Below, piece after piece: positions 16,794 to 24,527 of a stretch of DNA of 64,000 nt; within the stretch, counting starts at the first letter, position 1; each line of letters opens with the position of its first letter. This stretch comes from Hominenteromicrobium mulieris (GTDB lineage: Bacteria > Bacillota > Clostridia > Oscillospirales > Acutalibacteraceae), in the NCBI GenBank assembly GCA_021029595.1, contig JAJJOY010000003.1, forward strand, positions 124,001-188,000, written 5' to 3'. The position numbers and the translations under genes are program-made. The notes beneath the pieces are model-generated. The model made no database searches and had not been told where the DNA came from. It saw only the letters and a program-made list of their open reading frames with translations.

Positions 16794-16949
16794 ATGAAAC
16801 ACATTCAGACGCTTGAGACCCGCAACCTGTGCGAAAGCGCAAAGAACGGCGGCTGCGGCGAGTGCCAGACTTCCTGCCAGTCTGCTTGCAAGACGAGCTG
16901 CGGCATTGCAAACCAGCAGTGCGAGAACACGGAGAAGAACGCGAAGTAA
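16794..16949 (+). CDS. scfA: SCIFF ribosomally made peptide precursor
   Basis: The 51-residue peptide is the 'six cysteines in forty-five' precursor that is nearly universal in Clostridia. Its core reads GGCGECQTSCQSACKTSCG followed by Cys43. The radical-SAM partner next door introduces thioether links from Cys to acceptor residues. Here there are seven cysteines (13, 21, 24, 28, 32, 36, 43); Cys13 lies in the 'TRNLCESA' leader region, where cysteine is not usual as I recall the family. GGAGG precedes the ATG. The final function of the mature peptide is unknown. Confidence 0.93.
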   Translation: MKHIQTLETRNLCESAKNGGCGECQTSCQSACKTSCGIANQQCENTEKNAK

Positions 16950-16965
16950 TTCAAAGGTTCAGAAA

Positions 16966-16991
16966 ACGCCGCCTTTTTTGGCGGCTTTTTT
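16966..16991 (+). terminator. Partial terminator between SCIFF peptide and maturase genes
   Basis: GCCGCC-TTTTTT-GGCGGC followed by a six-T run, 17 bases after the scfA stop. It would let most transcripts end after the peptide gene and a minority read into the maturase, giving peptide excess. Confidence 0.8.
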
Positions 16992-17019
16992 CATGTATAG
17001 ATGCGAAAGGATTTTTTAG

Positions 17020-18405
17020 ATGATACACCGTTATAAACTCGGCGGCATGAACATCGTGCTCGATATCTGTTCCGGCTCCGTCCACCTTGTCGATGAAGTT
17101 GCCTATGACATGATTGGCCTGTTCGAGGCCGAAAGCCGCGAGGCAATTACCGCCGCTATGCTGGAAAAATACGGCGACCGTGAGGACGTGACCGAAGCCG
17201 ACGTCAACGAGTGCTACGAGCAGATTGAAGAGTTGCGCGACGCCGGTAAGCTCTTCACCCCCGATACGTTCGAGCCGATGGCAGGTGCGCTGAAAGCGAA
17301 AAGCGCCAACGTCGTCAAGGCGCTGTGCCTGCACGTGGCGCACACCTGCAATTTAAACTGCTCCTACTGCTTTGCAAGCCAGGGCAAGTACCACGGCGAC
17401 CGCGCTCTCATGTCCTTTGAGGTTGGCAAGCAGGCGCTTGATTTCCTGCTCGAACACTCCGGCACGCGCCACAATTTGGAAGTCGACTTCTTCGGCGGCG
17501 AACCGCTGATGAATTTCGACGTCGTAAAGCAGCTTGTCGCGTATGCCCGTTCCCGCGAAAAGGAATGCGGTAAGCACTTCCGCTTCACGTTGACGACAAA
17601 CGGCGTTTTGATCGACGACGACGTCATCGATTTTGCAAACCGCGAGATGAGCAATGTCGTTTTAAGCCTCGACGGCCGCAAGGAAGTGCACGACCGCTAC
17701 CGCGTAGACTACGCCGGCAACGGCAGTTGGGATCGCATCGTTCCGAAATTCCAGAAGCTCGTCAAGGCGCGCGGCAACAAGGCGTATTACATGCGCGGCA
17801 CATTCACGCACGCAAACCCGGATTTTCTCAAAGACATTCAGCAGATGCTCGACCTCGGCTTTACGGAACTGAGCATGGAACCGGTCGTCTGCGCACCGGG
17901 AGACCCCTCCGCGCTGACCGACGAAGACCGCGTCATCGTCATGGAGCAGTACGAAAAGCTTGCTGAGCTCATGCTGGAGCGCCGCCGCGCCGGCAAACCG
18001 TTCACATTCTACCACTACATGATTGATCTCACCGGCGGCCCGTGCATTTACAAGCGCATTTCGGGCTGCGGCTCCGGCACAGAGTACATGGCCGTCACCC
18101 CGTGGGGCGACCTCTACCCCTGCCACCAGTTCGTCGGCGACGAAAAATTCCGCCTCGGCGATGTTTGGACCGGCGTGACGAACACGGAAATTCAGGCGGA
18201 TTTCGCCTCCTGCAACGTGTACGCTCACCCCGAGTGCCGCGATTGCTGGGCAAGACTGTACTGCTCCGGCGGCTGCGCCGCAAACGCCTACCACGCCACC
18301 GGCTCCGTCCGCGGCGTTTACAAAGAGGGCTGCGAGCTCTTTAAAAAACGCATGGAATGCGCCATCATGCTCGAAGCCTCCAAAGCATTGGATAACAACG
18401 CATGA
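17020..18405 (+). CDS. scfB: SCIFF thioether maturase, radical SAM/SPASM
   Basis: This 461-residue enzyme has an N-terminal peptide-recognition region (about 1-95, RRE-like, 'YKLGGMNIVLDICSGSVHLV'), a radical SAM core with Cys110, Cys114 and Cys117 (CNLNCSYC) followed by 'FFGGEPLMNFD', and a C-terminal SPASM/twitch region with auxiliary-cluster cysteines in 'ISGCGSG', 'DLYPCHQF', 'CRDCWARLYCSGGC' and the last 'EGCELF'. It forms sulfur-to-carbon links in the SCIFF peptide encoded just upstream. GAAAGGA before the ATG. It overlaps the next gene by four bases (ATGA). Confidence 0.95.
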   Translation: MIHRYKLGGMNIVLDICSGSVHLVDEVAYDMIGLFEAESREAITAAMLEKYGDREDVTEADVNECYEQIEELRDAGKLFTPDTFEPMAGALKAKSANVVKALCLHVAHTCNLNCSYCFASQGKYHGDRALMSFEVGKQALDFLLEHSGTRHNLEVDFFGGEPLMNFDVVKQLVAYARSREKECGKHFRFTLTTNGVLIDDDVIDFANREMSNVVLSLDGRKEVHDRYRVDYAGNGSWDRIVPKFQKLVKARGNKAYYMRGTFTHANPDFLKDIQQMLDLGFTELSMEPVVCAPGDPSALTDEDRVIVMEQYEKLAELMLERRRAGKPFTFYHYMIDLTGGPCIYKRISGCGSGTEYMAVTPWGDLYPCHQFVGDEKFRLGDVWTGVTNTEIQADFASCNVYAHPECRDCWARLYCSGGCAANAYHATGSVRGVYKEGCELFKKRMECAIMLEASKALDNNA

Positions 18406-19736
18406 TAACCGCGCCAATCTGCGAATTTGTGCGCCGCTACCGATATAGCGGCGCTTTGCGCATGCACATGCCGGGCCACAAGGGCACCGCGCTGCTCGGC
18501 CCCGAGCCGCTCGACCTCACCGAGATTGAAGGCGCAGATGTGCTCTACCACGCCGAGGGCATCATCCGCGAAAGCGAAGCGAACGCCGCCGCGTTATTCG
18601 GCACCAAAAAGACGGTCTATTCCGCCGAGGGCTCGTCCCTGTGCATCCGCGCCATGCTGTATCTTGCGCTGCTGCATGCCCGCGCAAATCACAAAAAGCC
18701 CGTCATTGCGGCAGGCCGTAACGCACACAAGGTCTTCATGACGGCCGCAGCGCTGCTCGACCTTGACATTCGCTGGATCTACGGCACGGAAAGCGTCATT
18801 TCCTGCGCCATCACCCCCGCGCAGCTCGAAGACGTGATCGTATCGGAAAACCCTGCCGCCGTGTACATCACAAGCCCGGATTATCTCGGCAACATCGCGG
18901 ACATCAAGTCCCTGTCCACCGTCTGCAAAAAACACGGCGTATTATTGCTCGTCGATAACGCCCACGGCGCGTACCTGCATTTTCTGCCCGAGCCCATGCA
19001 CCCCATGCAGCTCGGCGCAGACATCTGCTGTGATTCCGCACACAAAACACTGCCGGTCTTAACGGGCGGCGCGTATCTGCACATCGCGCACGGCACGCCG
19101 GACATGTTCGCGCAGCGTGCGGAAAGCGCCATGGCGCTCTTTGCGTCCACGAGCCCGTCCTACCTCATTTTGCAGTCGCTCGACGCAATGAATCCGCTTT
19201 TAGCAACATCTTTTCCCGCACAGCTCAAAGCCTGTGCGGAGCGTCTTGACACGCTGAAAGCAAAGCTCCGTGCGCACGGCTATGCTCTTTGCGGCGAGGA
19301 GCGCACAAAGCTCTGCCTACTGCCGAAGTCCTTCGGCTACACGGGCACAGCTCTGGCGGAAATTTTGACGCACCACAACATTTACTGCGAGTTTTCCGAC
19401 GCAGACCACCTTGTGATGATGTTCACGCCGGAGACCACACCCGCAGATTTCGCCCGTCTCGAGCGCGCGCTGCTCTCCGTTCTGCCCGCCCCGGCGATCC
19501 TTTCAAAGCCGCCTGTGCCGCCGCATGCCGAGCGTGTACTTTCCCCGCGCGAGGCGCTCTTCTCGCCGAGTGAAACGCTGCCGCTTTCCGAGTGCAAAAA
19601 CCGCATTTTGGCAGATGCCAACGTGAGCTGCCCACCCGCGGTGCCGCTTGCTGTATGCGGTGAGCGCCTGACCCCTGAGGTCATCTCCGCGATGGAATAC
19701 TACGGCACCAAGCACTGCACGGTCGTTGTGGAATAA
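18402..19736 (+). CDS. Orn/Lys/Arg decarboxylase-family PLP protein
   Basis: The 444-residue protein belongs to the fold type I Orn/Lys/Arg decarboxylases of the short Gram-positive kind (SpeA/YaaO-like). Residues 15-30 hold 'LRMHMPGHKGT', the family N-terminal motif; 'LLLVDNAHGAYLHF' gives the PLP Asp, and 'CCDSAHKTLPVLTGGAYLH' has the PLP lysine, Lys215. The C-terminal domain is shortened relative to the 480-residue enzymes. Starting inside the maturase gene (ATGA overlap), it is translationally coupled to scfB; whether it takes part in SCIFF biology or makes a polyamine is open. Confidence 0.85.
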   Translation: MITAPICEFVRRYRYSGALRMHMPGHKGTALLGPEPLDLTEIEGADVLYHAEGIIRESEANAAALFGTKKTVYSAEGSSLCIRAMLYLALLHARANHKKPVIAAGRNAHKVFMTAAALLDLDIRWIYGTESVISCAITPAQLEDVIVSENPAAVYITSPDYLGNIADIKSLSTVCKKHGVLLLVDNAHGAYLHFLPEPMHPMQLGADICCDSAHKTLPVLTGGAYLHIAHGTPDMFAQRAESAMALFASTSPSYLILQSLDAMNPLLATSFPAQLKACAERLDTLKAKLRAHGYALCGEERTKLCLLPKSFGYTGTALAEILTHHNIYCEFSDADHLVMMFTPETTPADFARLERALLSVLPAPAILSKPPVPPHAERVLSPREALFSPSETLPLSECKNRILADANVSCPPAVPLAVCGERLTPEVISAMEYYGTKHCTVVVE

Positions 19737-19753
19737 TCACTATTTTAAAATAT

Positions 19754-19800
19754 AAAAGTCTCCGTTTTCCTTTTTGATTAGGGGAAAACGGAGACTTTTT
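19754..19800 (+). terminator. Terminator of the SCIFF-decarboxylase operon
   Basis: AAAAGTCTCCGTTTTCC pairs with GGAAAACGGAGACTTTTT; long, perfect and T-tailed. Confidence 0.9.
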
Positions 19801-19835
19801 GCTTCTATTTTATCTTGTTTGAATTTCTAAAGACA

Positions 19836-20025
19836 GTCGCAGACCGCCTTTCAGGGAACCCATGCAACTGTGTTCCCTACGCTTGAAGCGTCCACCGGAT
19901 GTTTCAAGCTACCTTCCTCGTTTTGGGTTAAGCAAAAGGTGTTTCGTCGTTTGCGAACGACGACTTAGGATGTTGCCCCAAGACCCCACCAATTTTCTCG
20001 AAGAAAGTTGGACAAAGACTTTATT
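19836..20025 (-). repeat. Dispersed structured intergenic repeat, copy A
   Basis: On the minus strand this 190-base element begins AAAGTCTTTG and contains, in order, hairpin 1 (CTTTCTTCGAGAAA), hairpin 2 (TTGGGG…CCTAA), hairpin 3 (TCGTCGTTCGCAAACGACGA), an AAAACGAGGAAGGTAG block, hairpin 4 (CTTGAA…TTCAAG around CCGG) and hairpin 5 (GGGAACAC…GGGTTCCC with loop AGTTGCAT). It fills the gap between the convergent decarboxylase and MATE genes. No ORF is credible here. Confidence 0.75.
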
Positions 20026-20055
20026 CATCGCTCCGCTATCGTTGTCGTAAACGCG

Positions 20056-21447
20056 TCAAATCTTAATTTTCAGCCATTTGCCCTGCTTCATTCTGAAATA
20101 CCCAAGGCAGAATCGCATAAATTGGTCACCGAACAGCCCAAGCCACACGCCAAGCAGTCCCAGTCCCAGCGGGTAGCACAGCAGCCAGCTTAAGCCCGGT
20201 CGGATAATGGCGACGCTGATCATAGACGCAAACGCGGTATACTTCGTATCGCCCGCGCCCCTCAGGCAACCGAAGAAAATAACCTGCGTGATCTGGAGAT
20301 AAATGATAACGCACAGCATGCGCATAATCATCACACCCATATCGAGAATTTCCTGCTCACTCGAAAACAGGCCATAGAGATTCCTGCCGAAGAACAGGAA
20401 AACCATCGACATCACAAACGCGCAGAAAAGTCCGATTCGCTGACACATGGAGGCGTACAGCTTTGCAAGATCGCGCCGTTCTTCGCCGAGACTCCTGCCG
20501 ATCAGCGCCACAGACGCCACCGAAAGCCCATCACCGAGTGAGAACGTCAAACTCATCATATTCATGCCAATCTGGTGCGCAGCATACGCAGTGGTGCCGA
20601 GGTTCGCAACGGTGATGGCGAACAGCAAAAAGCCGATGCGTAGGAAAATCTGCTCCACAAACGCGCTGGAACCGACGTTAAGCAGGGAGCGCACGTCAAA
20701 CTTCGAGGTAAAAAAGCCTTTCACGCCGCGGATATATACAAACGAGGACTTCGCGAACATGGAATGCAAGCTCATCGCGCAGCCGAGCACAGAGCCGATG
20801 ACGGTCGCAAGCGCCGCGCCGCGCGTGCCGAGCGCCGGAAACCCGAAGTTGCCGCCGATCAAAAGATAGTTGAACACCACGTTCACAAGGTTAGAGACCA
20901 TGTTCGTGCGCAGCGCGATCTTTGTGTTGCCCGCGCCGCGCTGTGCCGCGTTCACGATCATCATCACGGTCGTAAACCCGATGCCACCCATGATGATTTG
21001 GAAATACTCCACCGCCGCTTCATGCGTATCGTCCGCCGAGCCCGCAAAGCGGATAATGGGGTCTGCAAACGCCGTAAACGTAACGCTGATGATCGCCGTC
21101 AAAATCACGGCGACCAGAATGCATGTTTTCAAAATGCGCACCGCGCTTTCGCGGTTCTGCTCGCCCCTACGCCGTGCAACCAGCGCCGAGATGGCCGTGC
21201 TCATCGACATAAACAGCGCCAAACCGATGAACTTCGGCTGCTGCGTCAGGCCCACCGCTGCAATGGCGTAAGAGCCCAGCGTGCTCACCATGATGGTATC
21301 GATAAAGCCGACGAGCGCCACCAAAAACGATTCCACCATCGAAGGCCACGCCATGTTGATGGTCGTTTTGAAAAGCGAGTTCGTAGACGGCAGCTCGCCC
21401 GTCACAGGCTCGCCGTGCAAAACATGCTGTGCGTTAAAGAGTTCCAA
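20056..21447 (-). CDS. MATE family multidrug/metabolite exporter
   Basis: The 463-residue membrane protein has the twelve-helix MATE layout in two halves: 'MAWPSMVESFLVALVGFIDTIMVSTLG' region at the N-terminus (SMVESFLVALVGFIDTIMV), 'AVGLTQQPKF', 'GMNMMSLTFSLGDGLSVAS' (second-half repeat of the first), and 'GCLRGAGDTKYTAFASMIS'. It should expel cationic drugs or metabolites using Na+ or H+. It starts at TTG 21447 (GGGTG upstream); a stop codon lies three codons earlier, so no ATG start gives the full N-terminal helix. Its 5' gap to the methyltransferase gene holds that gene's terminator. Confidence 0.88.
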   Translation of the reverse strand: MELFNAQHVLHGEPVTGELPSTNSLFKTTINMAWPSMVESFLVALVGFIDTIMVSTLGSYAIAAVGLTQQPKFIGLALFMSMSTAISALVARRRGEQNRESAVRILKTCILVAVILTAIISVTFTAFADPIIRFAGSADDTHEAAVEYFQIIMGGIGFTTVMMIVNAAQRGAGNTKIALRTNMVSNLVNVVFNYLLIGGNFGFPALGTRGAALATVIGSVLGCAMSLHSMFAKSSFVYIRGVKGFFTSKFDVRSLLNVGSSAFVEQIFLRIGFLLFAITVANLGTTAYAAHQIGMNMMSLTFSLGDGLSVASVALIGRSLGEERRDLAKLYASMCQRIGLFCAFVMSMVFLFFGRNLYGLFSSEQEILDMGVMIMRMLCVIIYLQITQVIFFGCLRGAGDTKYTAFASMISVAIIRPGLSWLLCYPLGLGLLGVWLGLFGDQFMRFCLGYFRMKQGKWLKIKI

Positions 21448-21502
21448 AAGTATTCACCCATTCCCAAAATAGTTGCTTTTGAAACATTATAGCATTAAAA
21501 AA

Positions 21503-21554
21503 GAAGCCGGTCAAGACGCGTACCGTTTATTTGTACGCAGTTCGACCGGCTTTT
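21503..21554 (-). terminator. Terminator of the methyltransferase gene
   Basis: On the minus strand AAGCCGGTC pairs with GACCGGCTT, followed by TTTTT. Confidence 0.7.
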
Positions 21555-21568
21555 CAACTGTTATTTGT

Positions 21569-22228
21569 TTATTTTGTGGCAAGAAGCACTGCCGTGTTGG
21601 ATTTCGCCCAGCACACGCGTACCTCTGCAAAGCCCGCTTTGAAAAGCAGTGCCGCTTCGCCCGCCACATACTGCGGTGTAAAGCAATAGTAATGCTCGTC
21701 TGCCGACAAATGCTGCTCCTTGCGCTTCTGCTCAAACTCGGAACGGCAGAAGTCCTCATACATCTGCGTCGGCGCGAATTTGTCGCTCAACAGAAAGAAC
21801 CCGCCCTTTTTAATGCTGCGGCACACGCGGTGAAACAGCTCCAAATTCTCTTCGCGGCTGTAATAATGCAGCGCCATCATGGAAACCGCACCGTCATAGC
21901 TTTCCGGCTCCAACTCATATTTAAAGAAATCACCACAAATCGTGCGGATGCGCTCCTTGTGCTCCGGCAGATTTTTCGGAATTTCCGAGAGCATCTTATC
22001 CGCGCAGTCAATGCCGTCCACATAAATCGTCGGGTTCTGCTCTAAAATTGCCGTAAGACCCGTGCCTGTGCCGATGCCAATGTCCAGAATGTGCAGGTGC
22101 TCCTTCTTCGGGAAAAACTCCGCCGTGCGGCGAATGTAGCCGTCTTCATCCTCTGCGCTGCGTTTCAAGCGCTCGTCATAAGACTCCACCGCGCCGTTAA
22201 AATAACTGTCGATCCTTTCCAGTGGCAT
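21569..22228 (-). CDS. Class I SAM-dependent methyltransferase
   Basis: The 219-residue soluble protein has the Rossmann SAM site 'ILDIGIGTGTGLTAI' (motif I), an acidic end of strand 2 ('YVDGIDCADKML'), 'TICGDFF' and 'YDGAVSMMALHYYS' (motif IV region). A similar family is tRNA-cmo5U/CmoA-like or generic small-molecule methyltransferases; the substrate cannot be told. I chose ATG 22228 (GGAAAGGA upstream) over an earlier in-frame start. It is alone between terminators, with nothing recognisable between 22229 and 22446 except its promoter region. Confidence 0.75.
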   Translation of the reverse strand: MPLERIDSYFNGAVESYDERLKRSAEDEDGYIRRTAEFFPKKEHLHILDIGIGTGTGLTAILEQNPTIYVDGIDCADKMLSEIPKNLPEHKERIRTICGDFFKYELEPESYDGAVSMMALHYYSREENLELFHRVCRSIKKGGFFLLSDKFAPTQMYEDFCRSEFEQKRKEQHLSADEHYYCFTPQYVAGEAALLFKAGFAEVRVCWAKSNTAVLLATK

Positions 22229-22446
22229 ATGCACACCAATCCTTTCCTGCCGACGCAATACTCTAAACGATAGTTTTGCGTCAGGCGCATAAGCTATGCA
22301 AAACTTTTGCGATATTTTTCATTTACCCATTATTACTATTTTACTGGAAATTCGCTCACCTTGCAACTTGGAAAAACGACAATTCTGCGCGGGCTTCGGC
22401 AAAAGATATTGGACTAATCCATGAATATCCCGCTGAATACCGCGGT

Positions 22447-23055
22447 TTACGCGAAGATCATGCGACCAAAATCCTGCGGACGATGGAAATCCGGCGTTTC
22501 GCTCGTCGTCTCATTCCACATCATATAGTGCGGCTGCACGGTGAGGTCGCCGCATTTAAAGCAGTTCGCGCGGATCACACGCCCGCTTTTAAAGTCGTAA
22601 TCGGGGTAAAATACATGCAGAAATTCGAGCGGAATTTCATAAAAGATTTCCCACCCGTCCGCCGTTTTGTTCGTGCGGATGTTAAAAAGCTTCTTGTGGT
22701 CTTCCGGGATCAAACGGATGCTGTCTGCTCTGCCGTGGCCGAAGCCAAGGAAAATCGCGCCGTTCAAGTTCAGCTCAATGTTAAAATACCGCCCGTCCTC
22801 CGGCACCGGGGAAAAGAAAAACTCCATGCAGCTGTCCGTGCAGATGCTGCCGAGCTTATCGGTCAGCTCCGCGCGGATGTTCTTTTCGTGTGCCACCTGA
22901 TGCACGTAGATTTTCTTGTCGTCGTAGCAGATCTGCTGCTCCATGCGCACGCCCGCGTCCGGCAACCAACAAACATTGTCCACCTGCAGCTCCGACACCT
23001 TTGTCCAGTCCGGCGCACCCACCGTTTTCTCAATGACATACTCTTTCATATTCAT
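22447..23055 (-). CDS. CBM9-like carbohydrate-binding domain protein
   Basis: This 202-residue protein consists of a single family-9-like carbohydrate-binding beta-sandwich: 'ICYDDKKIYVHQVAHE', 'CTDSCMEFFFSPVPEDGRYFNIELNLNGA' (segments CMEFFFSPVP and YFNIELNLNGA), 'IFYEIPLEFL' and the closing 'RANCFKCGD'. There is no signal peptide, so it is probably cytoplasmic, as are many stand-alone members. The start is ATG 23055, with another ATG two codons on; AGGAG precedes both. It precedes the GH130 gene region on the same strand but is separated from it by that gene's terminator. Confidence 0.75.
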   Translation of the reverse strand: MNMKEYVIEKTVGAPDWTKVSELQVDNVCWLPDAGVRMEQQICYDDKKIYVHQVAHEKNIRAELTDKLGSICTDSCMEFFFSPVPEDGRYFNIELNLNGAIFLGFGHGRADSIRLIPEDHKKLFNIRTNKTADGWEIFYEIPLEFLHVFYPDYDFKSGRVIRANCFKCGDLTVQPHYMMWNETTSETPDFHRPQDFGRMIFA

Positions 23056-23143
23056 ACAGCTCCTAACCGTTTTCCGCCCATCGCGGTTTTTCATGGCTTT
23101 ATTATACCAGATTTTGCCGCAAAACACAATCATTCCATAAAAA

Positions 23144-23172
23144 CAGGCGCTCCCGAAAAACGGAAGCGCCTG
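23144..23172 (-). terminator. Terminator of the GH130 gene
   Basis: CAGGCGCTTCCG pairs with CGGGAGCGCCTG (one mismatch) followed by TTTT on the minus strand. Confidence 0.8.
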
Positions 23173-23189
23173 CGAAAAAGCTATTCTAA

Positions 23190-24188
23190 TTAGACCTCGT
23201 GCGGGTACTTTCTCATGTAGGAAAGCAGCTCGTCAACGGTGGTGAAGGCCATGCCGGTGACGGTGTCGGCAGCACCATAGTAGATGGTGATGCGGCCGGT
23301 GTCGGCATCGGTCAGGGTAGCGCACGGGAACGTAACGTTCGGCACGTCACCGGTGAGCTCATAGCTCTCTTCCGGACCGAAGACATAGAAGTTGCCTCTT
23401 TCCTTCACGATCCACGGCTTCTCGTGGTCAAGAAGCGCTACGCCGAAGCGATAAACGAAGCCGTTGCAGGAGTTCAGAACGCCGTGATAAATCATCAGCC
23501 AGCCTTCATCGGTCTCGATCGGAATCGGGCCGGGGCCGACCTTCTTGGACTGCCAGCCGGAGTGACTGCTCGTGCCGAAGACATAGCGGTGCTTGCCCCA
23601 ATACGTCATGTCCGGGCTCTCGCTGTAGAAGATGTCGCCGAACGGGGTGTGACCGGTGTCGGACGGACGGCTCAGCATTGCAAAGTTGCCGTTGATCTTC
23701 TTCGGGAACATAACGCCGTTGCGGTTATACGGCAGGTAAGCGTTCTCCATCTGATAGAAGGTCTTGAAGTCATAGGTATAGCCTACGCCGATCGTCGGGC
23801 CGTGGAAGCCGTTGCACCAGGTGATGTAGTAACGGTCCTCAATCCAGCAAACGCGCGGGTCATAGCGATATTCCTTGCGGGTTACGCACGGGTCGCAGCC
23901 GGGAGCCGGCTGGAACTCGATCGGCTCGTGGTTGATCTTCCAGTTGATGCCGTCATCAGAGAAGCCTGCGAAGATGTCCATCTCAACAGAGCGGTTGTCG
24001 CAGCGGAAAACGCCAGCGAACTTGCCCTCAAACGGGACAACTGCGGAGTTGAAGATGCTGTTGGAAGTGGGGATGAGATCACGCGGAATGATCGGGTTGT
24101 GGTCATAACGCCAAACCGGCTTATCGTAGCCCTGCGGCTTATCCTGCCACGGGATGTTCGGGAGTGCATTGCCGATAATTTTAGCCAT
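23190..24188 (-). CDS. GH130 beta-mannoside phosphorylase
   Basis: The 332-residue cytoplasmic protein has the five-bladed GH130 layout: 'VWRYDHNPIIPRDLIP', 'IFNSAVVPFEGKFAGVFR', 'CDPCVTRKEYRYDPRVCWIED' pieces (DPCVTRKEYRYDPRVCWIE), 'VGPGPIPIETDEGWLMIYHG' and a final 'VTFPCATLTD…ITIYYGAADT'. GH130 enzymes phosphorolyse beta-1,4-mannosyl-glucose or mannooligosaccharides. The length fits the mannooligosaccharide phosphorylase subgroup better than mannosylglucose phosphorylase, but this is a guess. ATG 24188 with GGAGG was preferred to an in-frame upstream ATG. Divergent from a GH36 alpha-galactosidase, suggesting galactomannan use. Confidence 0.88.
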   Translation of the reverse strand: MAKIIGNALPNIPWQDKPQGYDKPVWRYDHNPIIPRDLIPTSNSIFNSAVVPFEGKFAGVFRCDNRSVEMDIFAGFSDDGINWKINHEPIEFQPAPGCDPCVTRKEYRYDPRVCWIEDRYYITWCNGFHGPTIGVGYTYDFKTFYQMENAYLPYNRNGVMFPKKINGNFAMLSRPSDTGHTPFGDIFYSESPDMTYWGKHRYVFGTSSHSGWQSKKVGPGPIPIETDEGWLMIYHGVLNSCNGFVYRFGVALLDHEKPWIVKERGNFYVFGPEESYELTGDVPNVTFPCATLTDADTGRITIYYGAADTVTGMAFTTVDELLSYMRKYPHEV

Positions 24189-24257
24189 TGTAGTTTCCTC
24201 CATTTTATATTTTTTCAAAAGACATTTGAAAGCGAACACATACAGTCCTTTACAATG

Positions 24258-24271
24258 TGTAACCGCTTCCA
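24258..24271 (-). promoter_or_regulatory. cre-like LacI/CcpA-family operator upstream of the GH130 gene
   Basis: TGGAAGCGGTTACA on the minus strand matches 13 of 14 positions of the catabolite-responsive element. It lies just downstream of a TATTAT -10-like element, where binding would repress. The remainder of the 24189-24527 divergent gap holds only the two promoter regions. Confidence 0.55.
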
Positions 24272-24437
24272 TATCACATTAACTATAATACAAACCAAGA
24301 GAAAAGTAAAGCTATTTTTTCCGAAAAAACCGTTTCTATCACAATTCCACCAAATTTCATCGCCGCCTTTAGCAAAATGCCGAAGCCCACGCCGTACACC
24401 GCATCACAAACCGCCAACTTTATGCAACAAATGCCTA

Positions 24438-24466
24438 TTGCGCAAAAGCCGCATAAACGATATACT
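24438..24466 (+). promoter_or_regulatory. Promoter of the alpha-galactosidase gene
   Basis: TTGCGC (24438-24443), 17 bases, TATACT (24461-24466); 62 bases to the ATG. Confidence 0.6.
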
Positions 24467-24527
24467 GTTGTTATAAACGGATATTTCTCTGCCCGAATTT
24501 TTATGTTTTCCCGAAAGGAACGATTTT

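Noticed and set aside
19800-20050. Small ORFs within the repeat copy
   Set aside because: The stretch is a non-coding hairpin array shared with other gaps; the frames lack ribosome sites and are not kept between copies.
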